64,000 nucleotides of DNA, taken from Pseudoips prasinana. Taxonomy: Eukaryota; Arthropoda; Insecta; Lepidoptera; Nolidae. The number at the start of each line of letters is the position of its first letter. Position 1 is the first letter of the stretch. The stretch spans positions 26,011,469-26,075,468 of the forward strand of contig OX621253.1 of the NCBI GenBank assembly GCA_951640165.1. Reading direction: 5' to 3'. A model generated the notes under the pieces. That model was not told the DNA's origin. It was given only the letters and a program-made list of their open reading frames with translations, and searched no databases. Both the position numbers and the translations under genes were made by a program. Shown here piece by piece: positions 1 through 11,858 of the stretch.

Positions 1-298
1 TACGCGGGTTAATTGGTAGATGTAGTCAACACTGGTGGAGCCGGCTGGCGGAATAATTAGTGAAGTTAAACACATCTGAGCTTATTATAATTTTTATACC
101 TACATGAAACTACATTATCAGCGGTTAATCACAAACAATATGTATCATAAATGAAATACATACCTCACCACCAATGATGCGTATTAGTTGTTCTACGAAA
201 TCTCTTCGATTTTCCAGTAGTCGTTCATTGAGAACGTATGGACGACGACGACGTAGTGTACGTTCACACACAGTACAATTATTGATATTGTCAGCCAT
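1..298 (-). CDS. Partial gene, first two exons, unknown product
   Basis: An open frame starts with ATG at 298-296 and runs to 164, where GAG is followed by GTATGT, a consensus splice donor. After an 88-nt intron (163-76) an acceptor CTCAG leads into an exon (75-1) that stays open in the same phase for 25 codons to the window edge. Exon 1 encodes a short acidic start, a CxxC pair (C-T-V-C) and a basic run (T-L-R-R-R-R). Exon 2 is hydrophobic and then polar. The acceptor has a weak pyrimidine tract, so the join is an inference. I do not recognise the family. It could be a host gene or the start of a transposon-encoded zinc-finger protein. The rest lies outside the window. Confidence 0.35.
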
Positions 299-1404
299 AT
301 CAACGTACCACTCAAAATGCAAAAATCGATGTCCGTAAAGAGTAAGCCAGAAATCGTCGAAAAAATTTACTCTAGTTACAAAAACGCACAGATCTCAACA
401 CACAATACGAAGAACTGCGCTTGCGCTAGCCGCCGCTACGTTGCGTCGGCGCACGTCCACCAATCCCCGTTCCGCGCCATTGTTGTTTCCATGAAAGAGT
501 GAGATAGCATGATTGGTTTCCGTCACCAAAAACCACCTGAGCCGTAGTAGGTATGCACACAGTACGTGACCGTTTTTATACATACACACAAATAACTTCC
601 TATACGAACATTATTATTATTTTTTTTAATACATCCCATAACTACTTACTTTTCTACGTCATTTAGTTACATATATTTACGAATTGTGTAGATACGTAGG
701 CATTTTGTACTTTTTTAGTGTAAAGCCTGAACAAAAACATAAGGCAATATTTTGGTGTTAGCCATTGATTTCAAATATAAAAACTATATAATATGATTAT
801 AGAAATAATAACAAAAAAACTGAGGTATGTTACTTTTCTGTCGGGTCTGGGTTTTTTTTGCCTGTTCTTCTTTCTATCGAAACATATCTAGACATGTATT
901 TTAATAAATTTCCCATATTGAAAAAAATAGTTAGTGATCTTGCAACCCTGTAAATATGTTATGACAGTGTTATCAACACTGTCATACTACGTTTAGTTTA
1001 CTGAAATCTATTATTTTTAAAGCCGTATTCGTCGCATTATGTCATCGTCACATAATGCACATACTAAACGCATAGTATTTTGTCTATTTATTTTTTATTT
1101 TATATTATTTCATAGGTACAGAAACAGACTACAGACTAATAACAAATTAATAATATCATTTTCTTATAACACTGCTAAATCTGAGATCCAATTATATCTG
1201 TACACAACATTAAAAAATTACCAAAAATTCTGTGAGTTAAAACTAGGAGTTTGAGAGGAATATACAACTAGTACTATTAATACAATAATATAAATTTAAA
1301 ATACACTAATTAAAATAAAATTGAACATTGTTGTCCTTTGCTAAAAATAATTTGAATGCATTATAGCTTTGGTGAAATATATCAACTTTGGAGCATATTT
1401 TGTT
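299..1404. other. AT-rich non-coding stretch
   Basis: No supportable gene. 300-600 is relatively GC-rich just upstream of the minus-strand start at 298 and could hold its promoter. 600-1404 is AT-rich. A 12-bp-arm inverted repeat lies at 960-986. 1255-1404 is probably the 3' untranslated tail of the retrotransposon whose ORF2 stops at 1405. Confidence 0.5.
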
Positions 1405-4158
1405 CTACTGTCTACACCTTCTTAATATTGGACTATTTTGAGAAACATTATTATTAATAGAAGGTAGAGTAAACAGTTGTGGTGTACGCACGGATCTGGT
1501 TGGAACCTTAAAGTTTAACTGGCTAATGAGAGGACTATCCATAGGGCCGTTTATAATTTTATGTAGAATGCATAGATCGTTCATCCATCTTCTCTTTTCT
1601 AAACTTATAATTTTAAATCTATGTAGCCGATCACTATATTCCTTAATTTTTCGCCTTAAGCCAAACTTTGAGCATAGGGCTCTGACAAACCTTCTCTGTA
1701 TTGCTTCTATTCGGTCTATGTGTGTCCTATATATAGGAGCCCACACAGATGAGCAGTACTCGGTTATGCTTCTTACTAAAGAGTAGTACAGAGTTAGTAA
1801 AGAGTTTGCATGTTTGAACGATCTTGCATTACGTAGGATAAAAGATAACATACGATTTGCCTTGTTACAAACATGGTCGTAGTGAGGTCGAAAGGACATA
1901 ATAGAGTCAAAAATTATCCCTAGGTCGCGCACCACCGTAACTCGTTCTATAGCAAAGCCCTTAATATTATACGAATAGTCTAGTGGCTTTTTAGTTTTGG
2001 TAAATGTGATAACTTGACACTTATTTATGTTGAGTGACATGGAATTCTCATCAGACCAATTAACAATAGTATTTAAATCGGTTTGAAGTCGCACACAATC
2101 CTGACAGTCAGCGACTCGTCTAAAAATTTTAATATCATCTGCGTAAGCCAAACATTCACTATCTATTTTACATAACAGATCATTAATAAAAATCAAAAAC
2201 AACAGGGGGCCCAAATTAGACCCTTGTGGCACACCTGATGTTGCAAGAAAAGGAACTGATTCATACCCGCTAAGAGCAACCAGCTGTGTACGATTTAATA
2301 GGTAAGAAGTAAGCCATCTATGCAAATTACCATGTATTCCGACGTGTTCAATTTTCTTAAGCAGCTTAAAATGATCAACGCGATCAAAAGCTTTAGAAAA
2401 GTCTGTATAAATCGAGTCAACTTGTTTCTTACAATCAAATGAATCACATAAGTACGTTGTATAACTCAATAGATTTGTATTAGTTGACCTACCCATAACA
2501 AAACCATGCTGTAATGGACTTAATAAATGTTTGAGATGGTTATACATGTGTTCATAAATGAAGCCCTCAAAATTTTTTGCAAAACAGTTAAGTATACATA
2601 TTGGGCGGTAATTACATGCATCACTTTTGTCACCAGATTTATGTATTGGGGTAATTTTAGCGATTTTCCAAAGCTCAGGGAATATGCCTTCATTAAGAGA
2701 TTTATTGAATATAATTAATAAAGGTGTGACCAGTACAGTTGCACATAGTTTAATAAAAATGGGTGGAATGCCATCAAAACCACTACCCTTCGTTTGATCA
2801 ATAGTTTGCAATTTCTTCATTAAATCTTTTTTAGATATATGCAAGTCACTTATGGGGTAATTGCTTGGCGGAAAATTCGGTGAATAAGAGCTGTTTGTTG
2901 AACTAGCGCTATAAACAGTGGAAAAATAATTAGCAAAAAGGTTAACCACGTCTTCACTGTTGGTAGCCACGTTATTGTGATAGTACATACTACTAGGATA
3001 ATTGTTAGTGACACGTTTGGCTTTTGTATAACGCCAGAATGCCTTAATATTCAGCTGAAGATCGTCCTCTATTCGCTCAATATACGTTCTAAAGCACTGA
3101 AAAGTGAGTTTTTTAGCCCTAGCTCTAAGCATCGAGAACATATCGTAATCTCTGGGGTTACCAAACTGTTTAAACTTAGAGTGAACTCTATGCTTAGTTG
3201 CGAGTAATTTGATTAGATTTTTAGAAAACCATATGGGATAGTTATTATTTGATACTTTGCTTTTAGGGGTATATTTTTCAATAATCAAGTATATGCTGTT
3301 ATAGGAAAAATGAACAAAGTCATCACATCCTAAAAGTAATGATTGTTGTGTCCAGTTAATTTTGGCTATATCTCTTTTACAGCTTTCATAATCTGTTTTA
3401 CGATAACATAGTCTATCAATTGTATTGTTATGTATGAGTGTATGTATTGTTGTTTTTAAAATAAGTTCGAATGGTGGATGGTAGGCATCTAAGCGACTAA
3501 AAGGTAAAGCAGGCGTTATTTTGATTAGGTCCGGATAGTTAGTGATCGCAAGGTCTAGGATTCTACCATTCAAATTTACTATATGATTACATTGATGAAT
3601 TGTCGTTAACTGAAATAGTTCGAAAAGGGATTTAGATTTTTCACAACTATAACTTTGAGGACAACCTGTTTGTTTTGACCAATTAACATCACCTAAGTTG
3701 TAATCACCCAAAATGCAGGTCATGTGATCACACAAGTCGTTAAGTATATTCCTACATTTATCAAAAAAAGCGTTCACTATACTAGAAGGCAAATAGTTTG
3801 GTAAGTAAGCAACACCCATATTAATTGTAAATACCCCATTTACTTTTATTTGGATCCATAAATCCTGCAAGTCCTCTGAATGCCAATTATCCTTTAGGTA
3901 TACTTCAAGTTTCTTTGAATAAGCGAAAAGCACTCCACCACCATGGTTCTTTCTAAATTGAGAGCGAAATCTAGTACCACGATCCCTGCGTATCACACAG
4001 TATCTATCATCGAACAACTCTGAGGATAGAATATTATCATCAAGCCAAGTTTCGCATAAGCAGATAATATCATAATTATTACACAAAACTGTATTATATA
4101 TATCAATAACTTTACTTTTCATGCCTCTAATGTTTTGATAGTATAATGACAGGAACAT
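1405..4158 (-). CDS. Non-LTR retrotransposon ORF2: endonuclease-reverse transcriptase
   Basis: An uninterrupted 917-aa frame. Residues 1-230 are an APE-type endonuclease (opening Y-Y-Q-N-I-R-G, then C-E-T-W-L, G-G-G-V, G-D-Y-N-L-G-D and a weak C-terminal S-R-L-D-A-Y-H-P). Residues about 460-720 are the reverse transcriptase, with a D-F-S-K-A-F-D block, G-V-P-Q-G-S-N-L-G-P and the catalytic Y-A-D-D. The C-terminus has the R-R..D-L..L-H-K-I-I-N-G..D-S-P pattern common in CR1/jockey-group elements. It would nick target DNA and copy its own RNA at the nick (target-primed reverse transcription). ORF1 lies 60 bp upstream on the same strand. No frameshift or stop, so this ORF could still be functional. 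Clade assignment (CR1-like) is tentative. Confidence 0.9.
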   Translation of the reverse strand: MFLSLYYQNIRGMKSKVIDIYNTVLCNNYDIICLCETWLDDNILSSELFDDRYCVIRRDRGTRFRSQFRKNHGGGVLFAYSKKLEVYLKDNWHSEDLQDLWIQIKVNGVFTINMGVAYLPNYLPSSIVNAFFDKCRNILNDLCDHMTCILGDYNLGDVNWSKQTGCPQSYSCEKSKSLFELFQLTTIHQCNHIVNLNGRILDLAITNYPDLIKITPALPFSRLDAYHPPFELILKTTIHTLIHNNTIDRLCYRKTDYESCKRDIAKINWTQQSLLLGCDDFVHFSYNSIYLIIEKYTPKSKVSNNNYPIWFSKNLIKLLATKHRVHSKFKQFGNPRDYDMFSMLRARAKKLTFQCFRTYIERIEDDLQLNIKAFWRYTKAKRVTNNYPSSMYYHNNVATNSEDVVNLFANYFSTVYSASSTNSSYSPNFPPSNYPISDLHISKKDLMKKLQTIDQTKGSGFDGIPPIFIKLCATVLVTPLLIIFNKSLNEGIFPELWKIAKITPIHKSGDKSDACNYRPICILNCFAKNFEGFIYEHMYNHLKHLLSPLQHGFVMGRSTNTNLLSYTTYLCDSFDCKKQVDSIYTDFSKAFDRVDHFKLLKKIEHVGIHGNLHRWLTSYLLNRTQLVALSGYESVPFLATSGVPQGSNLGPLLFLIFINDLLCKIDSECLAYADDIKIFRRVADCQDCVRLQTDLNTIVNWSDENSMSLNINKCQVITFTKTKKPLDYSYNIKGFAIERVTVVRDLGIIFDSIMSFRPHYDHVCNKANRMLSFILRNARSFKHANSLLTLYYSLVRSITEYCSSVWAPIYRTHIDRIEAIQRRFVRALCSKFGLRRKIKEYSDRLHRFKIISLEKRRWMNDLCILHKIINGPMDSPLISQLNFKVPTRSVRTPQLFTLPSINNNVSQNSPILRRCRQ

Positions 4159-4217
4159 TGGGATAGCAAAAAAATTAAAAAAGAAACATTTGATACTAAC
4201 AATAAAAAAAGAAAGTA

Positions 4218-5333
4218 TTAAACTATAAGACTGAGGCTCTCGGTATTTTTAATCAGGATGTACTTAGCTTCGTCAGATTTTCTCACAAATATACGTCCAT
4301 TTTTCACCCATACAAATTTATATCCGAGCTCTTTCGACTTGATACGCGCTGCAGCATGTAATGACTTATTAGTTGGGGAAAGATGTTCCGATACATATAC
4401 TGGTTTTCTATCACCCGCTACACACAGAAGAGCCGTATTTCGTTTTTCGTTTGGATTCTTTTTGTTGTATCGATATACAGCGGAATAAAATTCATCACGA
4501 ACACTTACACTTCGGAACTTGACTATACTGCGAGAATGTTTACTGTCTTTGTTTATCTTAGCAACTCTGGTGCACTTGACTATATCACCTTCTTTCATAT
4601 CATGACCCACGACTTGGGAACATTGTTGTAAAAGATTAGCCAAGTTCTCATTGTGGTGCTCAGGTACGCCGTGTATCTCTAAATTGTTGTCACGCAGTTG
4701 CTGTTCCATATTATTCAAGCGATCTGATAGTTCCATTGTAATGTTTTTCATCTCATAGTTCTCCTTGGTAATGCGAGAATTCTCCTTCACTAGAGACTCA
4801 GTGGTTTTACTTAATTTATCATACTGATCACTTAAAAAGTCCAAAGACACACGAAATTCACTTAGATCACTTTTAATCGGGGCCAGTTCTTTTTGTAATA
4901 TATCGGTTATTAGTTTTGGAAGTTCAGTTTTGATACCTTCGAGAACGCGCTCGGTAATCGCCGATATAATAGCCTCATCTTTGCAATCTATCACGTTAGT
5001 ACAAGAAGAAGTCTTACTGGATGTTGGTTGCAAGTTACTAGCCGCCTTCTTCCTGGTGGTAACATTATCTTGATGAGTGATGGGCGCGTTTGTTTCGTCC
5101 GTATTAAGGTAACTACGCACTGGAGTGTTGACATTCCCAACTTTAGGTTGTTTACATCTACATGCATGACATACCCATTTATGCTTTTGATGACTGGTCA
5201 TCGAGTTAAACTGATTTTTATCAAATATATTAGTTTATGGTAAATCATAGTAGTTAGAACATTGCCGGCATTTTAAACATTCCTGGTCACTGCAGACGTT
5301 CTGACACCCCGCACATATATTTTTCGGCGCCAT
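4218..5333 (-). pseudogene. Non-LTR retrotransposon ORF1 (PHD-like finger, coiled coil, FP-like domain), one nonsense codon
   Basis: The longest stop-free frame (4218-5201, 327 aa) extends in the same frame to an ATG at 5333, broken only by TAA at 5237-5235. The upstream 32 codons carry a C-x2-C..C..C..C-x2-C series that pairs with the W-V-C-H-A-C after the stop, as in a PHD-like zinc finger. A heptad-like coiled coil follows at about residues 120-190 of the shorter frame. Then comes a domain starting L-E-I-H-G-V-P-E and ending in W-V-K-N-G-R-I-F-V-R-K-S-D, which resembles the C-terminal domain shared by insect retrotransposon ORF1 proteins and baculovirus FP proteins. Role: RNA-binding chaperone of the retrotransposon particle. 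The internal ATG at 5201 might still start a finger-less product. Confidence 0.8.
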
Positions 5334-5600
5334 ATCCAAAGATACTACTGCACAATCGAAGAACTTGTCCTCACAGAGGCAATGATAATTCGCACCGTCT
5401 GCGATGTTTATCAATGACGCGAGCGTACTGGTGATTCACTGCGTTTGGGTGCAGGCGGATATGAGACTTATGCTCAGGGCGTAACCGTGAGAACTGTGTG
5501 CACTGCGCGCAAAGACACTTGTCATGCAATGGCCGTCTATTCACTTTTTTTATGAATGTTTTAAGTTTTAACACTTTAATTAGCTTGTTTTACACAGTTT

Positions 5601-5937
5601 TTGGTCACTAGATATTGTTGTTTAAATGACTAACAGTTGATTGTCACTTATTAACGATATATTATTGGTAATTTGTCCCAAAATACTGGAATAATTAAAA
5701 TATTATCACAGACAAAATTCACATGTATGTTAACGATTCAACCGTTAGGGCAAAGATTATGACTGACATGATTTTGGCGACCGTTACGTTCTATGTCGAT
5801 GTAAACTTCGTTTCCATAAACGAAATTAAAATGTGGCTGGAGGAATCGGATTGTCGTAAACCAACATGACTAAACTTGATTAAGCAGAACTAAGTTTTGT
5901 AAAACTCGGTTTTATATAGATACGGTGAAATCGGCCC
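5601..5937. other. Unassigned spacer between retrotransposon and piggyBac
   Basis: AT-rich sequence without an open frame or recognisable repeat. It ends at the TTAA (5938-5941) that is the left target copy of the neighbouring piggyBac element. Confidence 0.4.
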
Positions 5938-5941
5938 TTAA

Positions 5942-8485
5942 CCCTTAAATGGACGATTTTTGTTTCACGTTTTAAAAAAATATATTTGTGTAATAGACAT
6001 GTATGTCTAGGAAAAATTTGTAAAAAAATCTAGACATGAATTACTATACTTTTTTTTGCAATAATGTGAGTGTTGTTTATAAACTACATTGCGCATTCAT
6101 TGAGATTTTGCAAGTATGGGTAAAATAAGAGTGGATATTGTTTTTGAAATGTATTTATTTATTCTTCATTATGATATTTATAAAAACAATTGCTTTTTTT
6201 CGTATCACAGAAAGATACACGACATTTTTGGCACATTTTGAATGTAAAGCCTGAACATTTTGGGAATTTGCACCTCTGCTGCTTATCCAGCCAAACTGCC
6301 CAATGACATGTCTGATCCAATCTGACGTCTTTCAAAGGAATTGCTTGAGCTGGTCCTCGGAACTTCTTCATTACAAGTTCTCTTTGTATTGTGCTCCCAC
6401 TAGGTCGTCCACGTTTAGCGCCATTTGCAGGTAAACCCAATTTGCAGAGGGTTTCAGCAAGTTCTAGTCTGAAAGTACCCAAATTGAGAAGTTGATCATT
6501 TCCTTTTATATTATTTACCTTCTTGAACATAACCCATGAATTTATAACTGCGAGGTCCAGGAAATGATAAAATAAGCGCATGGTCCACTTGCGGCTCTTC
6601 ATTGTGATGTGATAACGACCTATAAATGAATCTAATAAGTCCACGCCTCCCATTGTACTTGAGTATTGTACTCCTTGATGACTTTGGGGCATGGAATAGC
6701 AACTCTCTCTTTCTTCGATTTATCAAAGCGTGCGACTATGGTTGCTGGTTCTGCTCCTACGTAAGTGGAAAGAAGGATAACGGGCTTGTTATCTTTCCAC
6801 ACAACAGCACTTACGTCAATATCATCCACAGTCGCCACGTTTTCCTCATAGAATCCTCTGGGTACGTTCTTTTTCATTATAGTGTTTTTTTCAGACAATT
6901 TGCAGTTTCTCAATCGGTTTACTCTTACTGTTCCCAGTGAGAAAATTCCTTCCTTAGCTAAATAGGTGACGAGAGGCACAGAAGTATAGAAGTTATCGAA
7001 GTATATAATGTGATTCACATTGCGTGGTACCATTCTAGCTAACCTGACGACTGTATTGCCAGACTCTCCCAAATCTGGCTCACCAGGTAAGATGTTATTT
7101 TTGAAGCCCCCTCCACTGTAAACCTCAAATCTATGAGCATATCCTTGAAGACTGCAGATGAGATATAATTTGAACCCCCACTTGTGGGGTTTATTGGGCA
7201 TGTATTGTTTTATGTAATGGCTCATTTTGGTTGCACACATCTGTTCGTCTATGGAAAGCCTTTGGTCTAAGGGAACCTTCCCATACTGGCAGTTGAGCGT
7301 TTCCTCAAGAGGTCTTATTTTGAATAGCCTGTCATAGTCAGGATGATCTTTGGGCAAGCATAGCGTATCGTCGGCAAAATGGAGAGTGGATCTTATTTTT
7401 TCAAATTTTTTTAACGGCATAGTATTTTTTATGTGATCATAACCAAATTATTCACCCCAGTAAGCCCTGGTGTTTGGAAATTTTATAACTGAGGTGTAAA
7501 TCAGAATGCCTAGGAATTTATTTAGGATTATTTCATTTATAATTTCAGGATTGGAGATGATGTTTCTGGGATGCGTATAAGTTACTTTGTTCTACAATTT
7601 GCTTTTTTAGATCTGATGTAAAATAAAATGATAAAAAATCATACGGCGTGTTACAAGACATCAATGCTTCCGTTATCTGAGTTTCTCCCCTAAAAATAAG
7701 GCTGTCTTCAGCAGTAACAAGATTCCGTTTTCGCCAAACCAGAGGTCGTTTAGAAATCCCTTGTGATCTACTCTGGGGTGCTGCTTCTTCGGCTTCCAAA
7801 ATAGGAGGGTCTGGCATATTTTCATCGTTGTCGATTACGAGAGGAGGATCAGCATCCACTACATCAGACTGGGCATTCTCACCTTCATCACTATTTACAA
7901 GGTCTCGAAGAACATCTCGAGCTATTTGATAATAGTGACCTTCATCCTCTACTTCGGAGTCTGACCCGTCTAAGCCATCTTCTGAATCTTCAAGAGTTTC
8001 TAAATACTTTGTAATTTCGCTTTCTAGTAATCGCGGCACGCTGAAAAGAAAAAACAAAAATCCTTCACCAAACATGCATTTATTTAGCAGGCAATGCGCA
8101 TTGTAGTTTTCCTACAACATACCAGATTTCGCCTAATTCGACAGTAGCATCAAGTGATTTTCAATGTTTTACAACATGAACATGTAATTGAAGATATAAT
8201 TAAGCAAATAAAAATATGTTAGATACTTACATTATATTTTATCAAAGTCCGAACACAGCTACAAAACTTAGTTTCGCGCCACTAGAAAAGTTTCCGTCAA
8301 AGTGACATTTGACATTAACTTATTTTCAATGCATAAAAATATTGGATTGTGCCAACATTAAAAAAAGTACAAAATTCGTTCAGAAATAAGAACAAGTTGT
8401 CAAAATTAAAAAAAAATTAAAAGACGGTCAATTTTATCTGTGATGTTTAGTATGTTGTTTAAAAACAACATTGTCCATTTAAGGG
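5942..8485 (-). mobile_element. piggyBac-superfamily element with TTAA target duplication
   Basis: Both ends are exact: TTAA (5938-5941) followed by CCCTTAAATGGAC, and at the other end GTCCATTTAAGGG followed by TTAA (8486-8489). The 13-bp terminal inverted repeats match perfectly. TTAA duplication and CCC..GGG ends are diagnostic of piggyBac. The 2544-bp interior carries a minus-strand transposase gene that is now broken. The CCCTTAAA terminus is shared with the other piggyBac at 36712-39285, so the two are related but diverged subfamilies. Confidence 0.93.
6159..8075 (-). pseudogene. piggyBac transposase, frameshifted
   Basis: Three overlapping or adjacent frames together give one DDD transposase. 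8075-7545 encodes an acidic N-terminus (E/D-rich, about 50 residues) and the start of the catalytic region. 7540-6632 continues it, with one in-frame stop in the A-Y-W-G-E segment near 7448 and the motifs S-I-D-E-Q-M-C-A-T-K and Y-F-D-N-F-Y-T. After a frameshift near 6690, 6692-6159 supplies G-G-V-D-L-L-D-S-F and a C-terminal cysteine-rich domain (C-K-F-P-K-C..C-Q-K-C..F-C). An intron may precede 8040, where the minus strand has a pyrimidine-rich tract ending in CAG. At least two frameshifts and one nonsense codon make it non-functional. It could still supply binding sites for a related transposase. Confidence 0.88.
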
Positions 8486-8489
8486 TTAA

Positions 8490-8755
8490 GAATACAAAAT
8501 ATGTTTTGTAGCCATAAATAAACCTTCTTATGGGATTTGTCGATGTACCAGCTTACATAGATTATTAAACCTAAAATTAGGACCAATTTAATTGTAGTAC
8601 TAATTGTGAACATGCTGTTTTGTAAATTTCCTTGTGAGAAGTAAAGAAACATATTATTATTATTTACGTGTCAAATTTAATGTTATAATGTGAATATTAA
8701 TCGAATAAATCGGTAGTGACTTTAACTAAGACCCCAGTGCAATAGTGTCAAAAAA
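8490..8755. other. Retrotransposon 3'-tail-like fragment
   Basis: No gene. Around 8640-8666 the sequence ends in a 'taaagaaac' motif followed by (ATT)n, which looks like the 3' end of an unrelated non-LTR element that served as the landing site for the piggyBac. Support is weak. Confidence 0.3.
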
Positions 8756-8759
8756 ATCA

Positions 8760-11527
8760 ATGTAAATAAATCAAAGATTGCACTCACCATGGTATTACAT
8801 GCCTCCGTCACCGACCATAACCCTGTAATGTTGTGCCTTAAACTGGAAAGAAGTGTCAATTTACGCCCTTCCAACATTTTAAAAACTAATTATGAAACTC
8901 TGGATACTGAGATGATGACTATTAATTTTCAAGCAGTTTATGAACATACTGATGCTAATGAAGCGACAAAAAGTTTAGTAACTATCTTAGCTAGACTCAT
9001 AGATACTCACTCATCTAAAATCAAGATCCCAAATAAAAAACGTTTACTCAAACCGTGGATGACCATGGGTATGCTCCGTTGTTTGCGTAATAAAGATGCA
9101 ATGCACAAAAAACTTAAGCAATTTCCAAACAATATCATATTAAGTATTACATATAAAAGATACAGGAATTTCTGCTCAAAAATTATAAAAAAACTAAAGA
9201 GAGATTTTGACAAGAGAGAATTGAGTGAGGCTTCTGGGGACAATAAAAAGATTTGGAAGGTTATAAAGAGAGTAACCAATACAGACAAGCAAAACATACC
9301 CAACACTGACTTATTGGCTTCTTCTTCTTCTTCTCCTCAGCTCTCAGTGGACCAAGTAAACAAGTTCTTTGCCAACATTGGGAAAGAACTTGCTGATAAC
9401 TTTTCTTATCCACCGGGTAGTCATTAAATTCCACCAGACATTGTTCCCACATGCTCACCTCTACAATCTTTCGTCATGTTGGACACTGATGAAGCGGAGG
9501 TAGAGGAAGTACTAATGTCACTTAAATCAGATTCGGCTATAGGCTGGGATAATATTTGAACAAAGTTTCTGAAACGCTATTCATTGATAATAGTTCCCTT
9601 ACTTACACATATTTATAATATCTGTTTTCGTACCGGCACTTTCCCCTTGTACTTCAAGAAGGCTATCATCCACCCTATTTATAAAAGTGGGAGTAAAAAG
9701 CTGGTAAATAATTATCGACCCATTGCAGTATTACCTTATATATATATATATAATATCTAAAGTTCTAGAACGTCTAATCAACAAAAGACTTGTGGCTTAT
9801 ATGGAAGATAGAAAGCTTTTTTCTCCTAATCAATTCGGTTTTAGACGCAATAAATCAACTAGCAGTGCTGTAATTGACTTAATTGACCATATTACTAAAA
9901 AAAGAAAGTGTTGTCAATTTTTTTGGACCTAAAAAAAGCGTTCGATACGGTTTCGATTCCTGACTTGTTAATAAGGCTGGAGGAACTCGGGATACGAGGC
10001 CAATCACTAAACATCTTTAGGGACTACCTTCAAAATCGAACTCAGTCTGTAAAAATACAAAATTACCTAAGTAGAGAAGAACCTGTAACTTTCGGCGTTC
10101 CACAAGGCAGTGTGCTCGGCCCCACCCTATTTCTAATTTACGTCAACCAACTATGTAATCTGAGTCTGGAATGTGGAAGAATCGTGGCGTTTGCTGATGA
10201 CACCGTCCTTACCTTCTCTGGCGATACTTGGGAAGACACTTTCGTTTACGCACAAAAAGGACTAAATAGAGTTTTACAATGGCTCAAAAGACACACACTC
10301 ACTATTAATACAGATAAAACAAAGATCCTTACCTACAGCGTACGAAATTCCACTCAACCTCCAAATTCATACACTTTAATAGCGCACTCATGTTTACTAT
10401 CTGGCAGTGCGACATGTACTTGTCCAGAATTAGAACGATGTAAAACCATCAAATATCTCGGTGTGACTCTTGATGATGGCCTGACCTTTGCACCTCATAT
10501 AGAGTTACTGACAAAAAGAATCAGAAAACTGATTTTTGTATTTAGTACACTTCGTCACATCGCAGAGGCTCAAATTATTAGATCTACATATTTTGCGCTC
10601 TGCCAGTCTCTCTTAACGTACTGTATTTGCGTTTGGGGTGGTGCACCCAAAACGGTACTTTTGAAACTAGAACGAGCTCAGAGAGCCGTGTTGAAAATCA
10701 GTACCTTTCGGTCCATACTTTTCCCAACTAAAGAACTGTATAAATACTGTAAAGTCCTTACAGTCAGACAATTATTTGTATTACACATATTATTACATCA
10801 GCATCAAAGAACCTCCTATGAAGTAGTCACCACAAGACGCAAAGACAAGGTATGCCAACCCTTCCGCTGTAATTACTTTTTTACAAGAAGATTTCCCTGT
10901 TTCCAAGGTCCTCACCTCTACAATAGTCTTAACAAAATATTGAACTTTTACTCACTGCCTTTAATATCTTTTAAAAGGAAACTTAATAGTTGGCTACTAA
11001 CACTTGAATATAACAACACTGAAAGCTTACTATTGACTCAATACAGCTCCAGTTAAACCCCATTCTATCATCATTTAATCACCGCTCGCTACCACTACTC
11101 ACGAATATAGGTATAACAGATACATACACACCAACACATTTACATACACACCTTCACACACCCCCACATACACACCTTCACACACCCCCACATACACTAC
11201 ACTACCCTACTCATAATTTTTTTTTTTTTTTTTTTTATTTTTTGTTTGTGTTTTATTTCATTTTCTAAATAGTTTATTTTCCTTTTTACCTATGTCATAT
11301 AATGAACCTTGCGTATAAGTGCAAAATGACATGTTATGTATATAAATGCAAAAGGACAAATCCAATTAAGGGTTGGGCCCAGCATCTTTAACACAAGTTG
11401 TCTTGGCAGCTTAGTAAGGATGCTGGTGTCACCACAGAATTGTATATTACCTTAAACTACCGTATGTGCTACCATGTATTTAATGTAAAATGTAAAACTT
11501 GATGCAAAATAAAACTATTATTATTAA
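8760..11527 (+). mobile_element. 5'-truncated jockey-like non-LTR retrotransposon
   Basis: The element begins within the endonuclease domain (first recognisable residues V-T-D-H-N-P-V). It runs through the RT and a 470-bp 3' UTR and ends in 'aataaaact' followed by (ATT)n at 11513-11527. The 3' UTR contains a CA-rich block (11110-11200) and a poly-T run near 11218-11236. Truncation at the 5' end is typical of incomplete reverse transcription. No clear target duplication was found. Confidence 0.75.
8789..11056 (+). pseudogene. Endonuclease (C-terminal end) and reverse transcriptase of jockey-like element
   Basis: 8789-9427 encodes the end of the endonuclease (S/T-D-H-N-P-V block) and the linker to the RT, ending at a stop. 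9428-9760 continues in shifted frames (an L-Y-F-K-K-A..P-I-Y-K-S-G-like stretch, then N-Y-R-P-I-A). 9723-9932 and 9908-11056 give the RT core: F-G-F-R-R-N-K-S-T, D-L-K-K-A-F-D, G-V-P-Q-G-S-V-L-G-P and the catalytic F-A-D-D. These are followed by a C-terminal thumb with K-Y-L-G-V-T-L-D. At least three frame changes and internal stops mean it is dead. The 3' half (382 aa) is continuous and well preserved. Confidence 0.85.
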
Positions 11528-11858
11528 AGAGTACATTATAAACAAACCGTAAAACTTATCATAAAATAATCTTCATTGTGTTAAACATACCTATAAACTA
11601 ATGGTAAACTCGCTAAACAATGTGCAAGTGACGACTTTAAAACATGAAAAAGTGAATAAACAAATTGAACGAATAAAGTGCACGCCAATAAAAAATGCAG
11701 TACGTTAGATAGCTACTTCGACTCAAGTGGTCGGGGTATCTAACCCCGCCATAGACAAACAAATCTTTTTGTGTGTTATTTTCAAAGAAAGTTCATCTTT
11801 AAATGACAAGCTAAGCATTTCAAGGCATACAGTATATTAAACATTGATTAAATAAAAT

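Larger units (their letters stand above)
1260..5600 (-). mobile_element. CR1/jockey-like non-LTR retrotransposon, nearly complete
   Basis: This comprises ORF1 (to 4218), a 60-bp gap and ORF2 (to 1405) in the order typical of two-ORF LINEs. About 270 bp before the ORF1 ATG (5334-5600) is GC-richer and may be the 5' UTR/internal promoter. The 3' end is placed near 1260 only by base composition. I could not identify target-site duplications, so both ends are approximate. Confidence 0.6.

Noticed and set aside
5371..5574. 67-codon minus-strand frame upstream of the CR1-like ORF1
   Set aside because: No recognisable motif and lies where the 5' UTR should be.
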